A DNA stretch of 18,730 bases from the NCBI GenBank assembly GCA_937901895.1, contig CALGTD010000095.1, positions 1-18,730 of the forward strand, given 5' to 3'. The notes below the pieces were generated by a model, which was not told where the DNA came from, ran no database searches, and was given only the letters and a program-made list of their open reading frames with translations. The translations under genes and the position numbers were made by a program. How positions within the stretch are numbered: the stretch's first letter is position 1; the number at the start of each line of letters is the position of its first letter. Source of the DNA: an uncultured Spartobacteria bacterium (GTDB lineage Bacteria; Verrucomicrobiota; Verrucomicrobiia; Chthoniobacterales; JAATET01). Below, piece after piece: positions 14,083 to 18,730 of the stretch.

Positions 14083-14478
14083 TTAGAACGTGCTGAAGCT
14101 CATCGCCCCTGCGGCCGGAGCGAAGTCGCCGGGGATCTCAAGCGGCCGCAGAAACGCGACGGTCTCCGTATCGATCTCCGGAACCGGCACCTCGCCGGGC
14201 CCAGCCCAGCCCTTTGGACGCTCGGTCACGTCATATTTGATCGTGATGAGATCGCCCGGCTTCACGCCCGCCGAGGATCTGCCGACCTTCACGACCTGCG
14301 CGAGCAGGGTGACCTGGGTGGTCTCGGGAGTTTCCGGTTGCGAATCGACGCGGAGGACGTTGATGCGGAGCACCTCCGGCGACTCCTTCTGCATCTTCTC
14401 GTAGGCGGAAGGCGGAAGCTCCGCGAAGAGCGGCAGGCAGGTGGCGCAGGCCAGAAGGATTGCGAGAAATCGGCGCAT
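14083..14478 (-). CDS. Small secreted protein of unknown function, 131 residues
   Basis: I do not recognise a family. The product opens with a signal peptide (MRRFLAILLACATCLPLFA, cleavage predicted after Ala19) and has a mature part of about 112 residues rich in beta-like stretches: TTQVTLLAQVVKVGRS, GVKPGDLITIKYDV, PEIDTETVAFLRPLE. The GVKPGD-ITIKY pattern resembles a small OB-like beta barrel, which is inference. LLAC at residues 8-11 fits a lipobox, but the hydrophobic core before it is only about seven residues, so signal peptidase I cleavage is more likely. The start is the ATG at 14478; a longer frame to 14619 would overlap panB by 130 bases and lose the signal-peptide start. It lies 11 bases after panB and 14 before the CDF gene. 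Confidence 0.75.
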   Translation of the reverse strand: MRRFLAILLACATCLPLFAELPPSAYEKMQKESPEVLRINVLRVDSQPETPETTQVTLLAQVVKVGRSSAGVKPGDLITIKYDVTERPKGWAGPGEVPVPEIDTETVAFLRPLEIPGDFAPAAGAMSFSTF

Positions 14479-14489
14479 GGGGAACCGTT

Positions 14490-15275
14490 CTACTTCGACT
14501 CGGGATGTCCCGCAACGGAATGTGCGCCTGCCCGGATTTCTTCGGCGAAGGCGCGCGCGGCATCGCGGATCGCGGAGGCGACGTCGGTTTTTGGCGTGAC
14601 GAACTTCGGACGGAACCACGGGTAGAGGCCGATGATATCGTGGAGCACCCGGATCTGGCCGTCACATCCCTCGCCGCTGCCGATGCCGATGGTGGGAATC
14701 CCGACGGAGGCGGAGATTTGCGAGGACAGCTCCGGAGTGATCAGTTCCAGAACGATCGCGCATGCGCCCGCCTTTTCGAGGGCGGCGGCGTCCTCGAGGA
14801 GCGCGGCGGCCTGTTCGGGTGTGCGCCCCTTGATTTTATAACCGCCCTCTTCGTGAATGTGCTGGGGGAGCATTCCGATATGGCCGACGACCGGAATCCC
14901 CGCTTCGACAACAGCCGCCACGATGTTCGCGACCTCCGCTCCGCCTTCGATTTTCACGGCGATCCCGCCGCATTCCGCGAGCTGTCTTGCGCTTGCGACG
15001 GCCGCGGCCCGAGTTTCATAGGTCCCGGCCGGGAGATCAATGGCGATCATCGCATTCTTCACGGCGCGGGCCACTGCGGCACCGTGGCGTGCCATATCGG
15101 CAAGCGTGACGTGGGTGGTGTCCTCGAAACCCAGAACGACCATCCCGAGCGAGTCTCCGACGAGGATCAGGTCGATGCCTGCCTCGTCGAGAAGGCGGGC
15201 GCTGGGGTAGTCGTAGGCGGTGAGGGCGACGATGGGGCGCCCCGCGCGCTTGAGCTGGACGAGCCGGTCTTTCAT
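14490..15275 (-). CDS. panB: 3-methyl-2-oxobutanoate hydroxymethyltransferase
   Basis: First committed enzyme of pantothenate (and so coenzyme A) synthesis: it transfers a hydroxymethyl group from methylene-tetrahydrofolate to 2-oxoisovalerate, giving ketopantoate. The 261 residues form the expected TIM-barrel family: LTAYDYPSARLLDEAG, DLILVGDSLGMVVLG with Asp41, AIDLPAG with Asp80, IEGG with Glu110, GHIGMLPQ and VLELI with Glu177. These acidic residues correspond to E. coli positions Asp45, Asp84, Glu114 and Glu181. A small oddity is LPAGTY where many homologues have a Phe after the Pro. The start overlaps the folK stop as ATGA, coupling the two folate-linked genes. The gene belongs to the dap operon. 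Confidence 0.97.
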   Translation of the reverse strand: MKDRLVQLKRAGRPIVALTAYDYPSARLLDEAGIDLILVGDSLGMVVLGFEDTTHVTLADMARHGAAVARAVKNAMIAIDLPAGTYETRAAAVASARQLAECGGIAVKIEGGAEVANIVAAVVEAGIPVVGHIGMLPQHIHEEGGYKIKGRTPEQAAALLEDAAALEKAGACAIVLELITPELSSQISASVGIPTIGIGSGEGCDGQIRVLHDIIGLYPWFRPKFVTPKTDVASAIRDAARAFAEEIRAGAHSVAGHPESK

Positions 15276-15730
15276 GAAAGGGCGACGAGCAATGAGGCGA
15301 CGGTTTTCGATTGTCCCGGAAGAACCCGGTCGGGCGCGATTTCCGCCAGCGGAGCAAGAACGAAGGCGCGGGTGGTCATGAGCGGGTGCGGCAGGATGAG
15401 ACGCGGATGATCGAGAATGCGGTCGTCACAATAAAGCACATCGAGATCGATTGCGCGCGGCGCGTTCTTGGGGCGATGGTCCGGCCGGCCCGCCGCCCGC
15501 TCGATGGCCTGCAGCCGGTCGAGGAGTTCCAGCGGTTCGCCTTGGAATCCAATTTCCATGGCCGCGTTGAGAAACGGTGGAGAACCGGGCGGACAATCGA
15601 CCGGATCCGTCTCATGAAATCCGGACACCAAAACAGGCGGTGTTGCAAATTCGCGGATGGTATCGATGGCGGCCGCGAGCGCAGCGTGCCGGTCGCCGAG
15701 ATTCGAGCCGAGGGCGATGCCGGCGCGCAT
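15272..15730 (-). CDS. folK: 2-amino-4-hydroxy-6-hydroxymethyldihydropteridine diphosphokinase
   Basis: HPPK activates hydroxymethyl-dihydropterin with ATP-derived pyrophosphate for folate synthesis. From the ATG at 15730 the protein has 152 residues, close to the E. coli length of about 159. It shows IALGSNLGDRHAAL at the N terminus, NAAMEIGF, and the HPPK signature KNAPRAIDLDVLYCDD with the two metal-binding Asp residues. The C-terminal LPHPLMTTRAFVLAPLAEIAP is also typical. A longer frame reaching 15823 would overlap dapB and is rejected. It starts four bases after dapB and overlaps panB by four bases. No folP or folB is seen nearby. Confidence 0.95.
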   Translation of the reverse strand: MRAGIALGSNLGDRHAALAAAIDTIREFATPPVLVSGFHETDPVDCPPGSPPFLNAAMEIGFQGEPLELLDRLQAIERAAGRPDHRPKNAPRAIDLDVLYCDDRILDHPRLILPHPLMTTRAFVLAPLAEIAPDRVLPGQSKTVASLLVALS

Positions 15731-15734
15731 GGAC

Positions 15735-16472
15735 TCAACGCAGGCCGAGCACGTCCTGCATGTCGTAGAGTCCGGGCGGCTGTTGGAGCGTCCACTTTGC
15801 GGCACGGAGCGCGCCATTGGCAAACGTGTCGCGGGACGACGCCTTGTGTGTCAATTCCACCCGTTCGCCAACGTTTGCGAAGATCACCGTGTGATCGCCC
15901 ACGACGTCGCCGCCGCGGATCGAGTGCATGCCGATTTCGGCATGCGTGCGTTCGCCAACCATGCCTTCGCGGCCATGGCGGACGTCGTTCGCGTAGGAGA
16001 GCCCGCGCACCTCGGCGAGAATTTCCGCCAGCCGGCGTGCGGTGCCGCTGGGGGCGTCCTTCTTGAGGCGGTGGTGCATTTCGACGACTTCGAGGTCGAA
16101 ATCGGGACCGAGAATCTCCGCGGCTTTCTGCGTGAGCCAGAAGAGGGTGTTCACGCCGATGCTGAAGTTCGGAGCGAAGACGAGAGGAATCCGATCCGTG
16201 ACGGAGACGATTGCGGCCCGCTGGTCGTCATCGTGGCCGGTTGTGCCGATGACAAGCGGCTTGCCGGCGTTTGCACAGGCGGCCGCGATCTCCGCCGTGG
16301 CCGTCGCGTGGGTGAAGTCGATCACCGCGTCGCAATTCACGAGAGCGGAGGCGAAGTCATCACCGGCATCGATCTCGGCGGATACGACGAGCTCGGGATC
16401 GCGCGCGGCACATTCGATCAACGCACGGCCCATGCGTCCCTTTGCCCCATTGATGAGTAGACGCGTCGCCAT
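15735..16472 (-). CDS. dapB: 4-hydroxy-tetrahydrodipicolinate reductase
   Basis: Second DAP-pathway enzyme: it reduces 4-hydroxy-tetrahydrodipicolinate with NAD(P)H to tetrahydrodipicolinate. The 245-residue protein is at the short end of the family but complete. It has a Rossmann nucleotide-binding start, LLINGAKGRMG, then VIDFTHATAT, GTTGH near residue 76 and the substrate-binding motif EMHHRLKKDAPSGTA with His133, His134 and Lys137. The C-terminal RGGDVVGDHTVIFA and GERVELTHKASSRDTFANGA are typical of the family. It begins three bases after the dapA stop and ends four bases before folK, within the dapF-dapA-dapB order. Confidence 0.97.
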   Translation of the reverse strand: MATRLLINGAKGRMGRALIECAARDPELVVSAEIDAGDDFASALVNCDAVIDFTHATATAEIAAACANAGKPLVIGTTGHDDDQRAAIVSVTDRIPLVFAPNFSIGVNTLFWLTQKAAEILGPDFDLEVVEMHHRLKKDAPSGTARRLAEILAEVRGLSYANDVRHGREGMVGERTHAEIGMHSIRGGDVVGDHTVIFANVGERVELTHKASSRDTFANGALRAAKWTLQQPPGLYDMQDVLGLR

Positions 16473-16475
16473 GCG

Positions 16476-17351
16476 TTAGATGAGTCCGTATTCGGTCGCG
16501 ACGGCGCGCAGGCCGTCCTTGTTCGCATCGGAGAGCGGCGCAAGCGGAAGACGCACGTCCGGCGACATTTTTCCCTGCCAGCCGAGGATCGCTTTGGCCG
16601 GGACGGGATTTGATTCCACGAAGAGCGCCTTGAAGAAGGGATACCACTTCCGGTGGAGCTTCGCCGCGCCCTCGGGCTTGCCGGCGAGCCATGAGCCGAC
16701 GAGATGGACGACTTCGCGCGGGATAATGTTCGACGCAACGCTGATCACGCCAACCGCGCCCACGGACAGGAACGGCAGCGTGAGTGAATCGTCGCCGGAA
16801 AGAATTTCGAATGAATCGGGCAGCGCGTTCCGCAACCTGCTGACGCGTTCCACGTCGCCGCCCGCCTCCTTGATCGAGACGATGTTCGGGCAATCGGCCG
16901 CAAGACGGACCACCGTATCGACGGCGATCTCGATGCCGCAGCGGCCCGGAATGCTGTAGAGCACCAGCGGGATTTTCACGGATTCCGCGATCGCACGGTA
17001 ATGACGATAGAGGCCTTCCTGACTGGGCTTGTTGTAATAGGGCGCGACGAGGAGAGCGGCATCGGCACCCATTTTCTCGGCCTCGACGGTGAGGGCGATC
17101 GCCTCTGCGGTGGAGTTCGAGCCCGTGCCGGCGATCACCTTGCACCGACCTGCTGCCGCTTCAATGGCCAGGCGGATGACCTCGTTGTGCTCCTCGTGGG
17201 AGAGGGTGGGCGACTCGCCGGTGGTGCCGACGGGGACGATTCCCGTGATGCCTTCCTCGATTTGAAAATCGATCAGCGAACGGAATGCCTCCACGTCGAT
17301 CGTGCCGTCGCGAAAGGGAGTGACCAGAGCGGTATGGGTGCCTTCGAACAT
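16476..17351 (-). CDS. dapA: 4-hydroxy-tetrahydrodipicolinate synthase
   Basis: First DAP-pathway enzyme, a class I aldolase-type TIM barrel that condenses pyruvate with aspartate semialdehyde. The 291 residues match the family. The Schiff-base lysine is Lys161 in VSIKEAGGD; the catalytic triad partners Thr43 and Thr44 lie in VGTTGESPTL, Tyr132 in VLYSIPGR with Arg137. The residue numbering follows E. coli DapA almost exactly, and the N terminus MFEGTHTALVTPF is typical. It lies 17 bases after dapF and three bases before dapB. Lysine feedback sites were not assessed. Confidence 0.98.
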   Translation of the reverse strand: MFEGTHTALVTPFRDGTIDVEAFRSLIDFQIEEGITGIVPVGTTGESPTLSHEEHNEVIRLAIEAAAGRCKVIAGTGSNSTAEAIALTVEAEKMGADAALLVAPYYNKPSQEGLYRHYRAIAESVKIPLVLYSIPGRCGIEIAVDTVVRLAADCPNIVSIKEAGGDVERVSRLRNALPDSFEILSGDDSLTLPFLSVGAVGVISVASNIIPREVVHLVGSWLAGKPEGAAKLHRKWYPFFKALFVESNPVPAKAILGWQGKMSPDVRLPLAPLSDANKDGLRAVATEYGLI

Positions 17352-17368
17352 CGGAAGCGTGGATTCAA

Positions 17369-18184
17369 TCAGAGGCTTGCCGTTCCGTCGAAGACGAAAT
17401 CAGCAGGCCCCGTCAGTGTGACGTTGTGAAACTCGCCCCGGACATCGCCCGGCTCGAAACCGACATGCAGGGTCTCGCCGCCCCGCACCTTCACGCTCAC
17501 GGGAGACGCCGCACTGTGTTCGATGTGGTGGATGAGCGCGCACGCAGCGACGCCGGTGCCGCATGCGAGGGTTTCATCCTCCACACCACGCTCGTAGGTG
17601 CGGATCGCGATGGAGTCCGGCCCGATGATCTGCGCGAAATTCACGTTTGTGCCCCGAGGCTCGAAGTGCGGGTGGCGCCGCAGCGCGCGTCCGAGCCGGA
17701 CCACGTCGGTCTGCTCGAGATACTCCACGAAGACGACCGCATGCGGCACGCCCGTGTCGATGAAATGGACCTCGAGCTGGCAATCGTCGGCGATCAGTCC
17801 GACGGGCGCCGCATACGACCGCGGGTTGCTCAGGTTGATCTGGATTTCATCACCGACAAACTTCGCGGCGATCGTCCCGGCCGGTGTCTCGAAGGTAATC
17901 CTCTCCGCGTCGGAACCGGAAATGCGACGGGCGAAACGGGCGAAGCACCGCGCTCCGTTTCCGCACATCTCGGCCTCGCCTCCGTCGGCATTGTAGTAGC
18001 GCATCCGAAAATCCGCCCCGTTTTCGGCAGGCTCCACGAGAAGAAGTCCGTCGGCACCGATTCCGCGGTGACGATCACAAAGGCGGGCGATCTGGTCAGC
18101 GGTGAGTGTCAGCGAGCGGGCGCGGTTGTCGAGCATGACAAAGTCGTTGCCCGCGCCATTCATCTTGGTGAAGGAAAGTTCCAT
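17369..18184 (-). CDS. dapF: Diaminopimelate epimerase
   Basis: Cofactor-independent racemase converting LL- to meso-diaminopimelate, the direct precursor of peptidoglycan DAP and of lysine. The 271 residues show the two-domain hotdog-like family pattern: FTKMNGAGNDFVMLDN, the CGNGARC motif with catalytic Cys74, TGVPHAVVFVE, GTNVNFAQI, YERGVEDETLACGTG with the second catalytic Cys208, and a C-terminal VRGGETLHVGF. Both cysteines are intact. It is 89 bases downstream of trpA and starts the tight part of the operon; a candidate promoter lies just in front. Confidence 0.98.
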   Translation of the reverse strand: MELSFTKMNGAGNDFVMLDNRARSLTLTADQIARLCDRHRGIGADGLLLVEPAENGADFRMRYYNADGGEAEMCGNGARCFARFARRISGSDAERITFETPAGTIAAKFVGDEIQINLSNPRSYAAPVGLIADDCQLEVHFIDTGVPHAVVFVEYLEQTDVVRLGRALRRHPHFEPRGTNVNFAQIIGPDSIAIRTYERGVEDETLACGTGVAACALIHHIEHSAASPVSVKVRGGETLHVGFEPGDVRGEFHNVTLTGPADFVFDGTASL

Positions 18185-18197
18185 CGGAATCGAACAA

Positions 18198-18225
18198 ACT
18201 ATGCGTGGGAATCGCGCCCGCGCAA
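18198..18225 (-). promoter_or_regulatory. Candidate internal promoter for the dapF operon
   Basis: On the minus strand TTGCGC (18225-18220) and CATAGT (18203-18198) are separated by 16 bases, with 3 and 4 of 6 matches. Transcription would begin about seven bases before the dapF ATG. The 89-base gap after trpA, wider than any other gap in this operon, makes a second start of transcription plausible. Confidence 0.25.
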
Positions 18226-18273
18226 GAGCCGAGGCGATTCTGGAAACCAGTTCCGGTGTCCAAAACTCCCGGC

Positions 18274-18730
18274 TTAAACAGCGTCTCTTTTTGCTGCCGT
18301 GGTCAAAGGTCGCACGAAATCCTCGACCTTCTGCACGAGGTCGGGATCGCTTTCATGTTCGCCGATCTTGCGGACGATGGCACTGCCGACGACCACGCCA
18401 TCGGCGACGCGTGCGACGGCGGCGGATTGCTCCGGCGTGGAAATGCCGAAACCGACCGCGACGGGAAGTGTGGTATGTTTGCGGATCTCGGCAACGCGCG
18501 CCTCGATGGAGTCGGAGAGGGAGGTCTGCTCGCCGGTGACACCTTCGCGGGAAACGTAATAGATGAATCCCTCGGCCGTCGCGCAGAGGTGTGCAATTCG
18601 GTCGGGTGGCGTGGTGGGTGCCACGAGGCGAATCAGCTTCAGTCCGTGGGTCGCGGAGAACTCCGCGCTTTGCTCGGCCTCGTCGGGCGGAAGATCGAGG
18701 AGGAGGACGCCGTCCGCGCCCGCATCCGCT
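18274..18730 (-). CDS. trpA: Tryptophan synthase alpha chain, 5' part cut by window edge
   Basis: Alpha subunit that cleaves indole-3-glycerol phosphate to indole and glyceraldehyde 3-phosphate, passing indole to TrpB. The window holds the C-terminal ~151 residues; the start and the catalytic Glu and Asp of the N-terminal half lie outside. The read frame is open to the window edge and includes ADAGADGVLLLDLPPDE, LIRLVAPTTPPDRI, FIYYVSREGVTGEQT, the phosphate-binding VGFGIS and GVVVGSAIV, all typical. It ends with TAA at 18274 and precedes dapF by 89 bases on the same strand. No other trp genes are visible within the window. Confidence 0.96.
   Translation of the reverse strand, partial: ADAGADGVLLLDLPPDEAEQSAEFSATHGLKLIRLVAPTTPPDRIAHLCATAEGFIYYVSREGVTGEQTSLSDSIEARVAEIRKHTTLPVAVGFGISTPEQSAAVARVADGVVVGSAIVRKIGEHESDPDLVQKVEDFVRPLTTAAKRDAV

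Noticed and set aside
14460..15410. 316-codon plus-strand frame opposite panB
   Set aside because: PanB on the minus strand is complete with its metal ligands.
18185..18273. Search for a terminator or attenuator in the trpA-dapF gap
   Set aside because: Only a 4-bp stem (CTGG-AAA-CCAG, 18240-18250) was found, with no T-tract, so it does not support a terminator or a lysine riboswitch, which would need far more structured sequence.
17426..18277. 283-codon plus-strand frame opposite dapF
   Set aside because: DapF on the minus strand has both catalytic cysteines and full length.
1..18730. Mobile elements, CRISPR repeats, toxin-antitoxin pairs, tRNA or rRNA
   Set aside because: No terminal inverted repeats, transposase motifs, regularly spaced direct repeats or tRNA cloverleaf pattern were seen. 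MazG here is the two-domain pyrophosphohydrolase and no mazEF-type toxin or antitoxin gene adjoins it.

Overview
The window is GC-rich bacterial chromosome, densely packed with genes on both strands. The long IspH form, the GTP-type PEP carboxykinase, the DUF2270 protein, the sparse Shine-Dalgarno signals and a PVC-looking hypothetical protein together suggest a Verrucomicrobiota member. That placement is inference from protein character, not a database result. I see no insertion sequence, phage gene, CRISPR array, tRNA or rRNA, and no stretch above 300 bases without a gene. The region looks like core genome with a few unusual accessory proteins.

Layout: (1) 2-1468 minus, the N-terminal ~489 residues of GTP-dependent PEP carboxykinase (pckG), cut by the window edge. 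(2) 1588-5816 plus, a tightly overlapping five-gene run: rhomboid-like membrane protein, DUF2270 membrane protein, MazG pyrophosphohydrolase, glycosyltransferase-like protein and CDF zinc-type exporter. The last four are joined by 1-4 base start/stop overlaps. (3) 5813-10593 minus, an AlgI-type MBOAT O-acyltransferase, two tandem paralogous membrane-anchored SGNH-hydrolase-like proteins, and ispH. The MBOAT and SGNH genes look like a cell-surface O-acylation module. (4) 10695-13111 plus, a 174-residue conserved-looking hypothetical protein, a LysM protein with a degenerate L,D-transpeptidase-like domain, and accA. (5) 13160-18730 minus, trpA (partial), dapF, dapA, dapB, folK, panB, a small secreted protein and a second CDF exporter. 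From dapF to the CDF gene the spacings are 17 bases or less or overlapping, so this reads as one biosynthetic operon.

Functional themes: dapA, dapB and dapF supply meso-diaminopimelate and lysine for peptidoglycan. panB and folK are pantothenate and folate steps, accA starts fatty acid synthesis, and ispH ends the MEP isoprenoid route. Envelope building is a recurring theme (dap genes, accA, ispH, LysM protein, MBOAT/SGNH, glycosyltransferase). Two proteins look like catalytically dead relatives of enzymes: the rhomboid-like protein and the L,D-transpeptidase-like LysM protein. At several lead genes the best promoter-like hexamers place the predicted transcription start within about 0-15 bases of the start codon and no Shine-Dalgarno is visible, which suggests short-leader or leaderless transcripts. 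No clear new defence or mobile system is present. The most system-like novelty is the MBOAT plus paired SGNH cassette.
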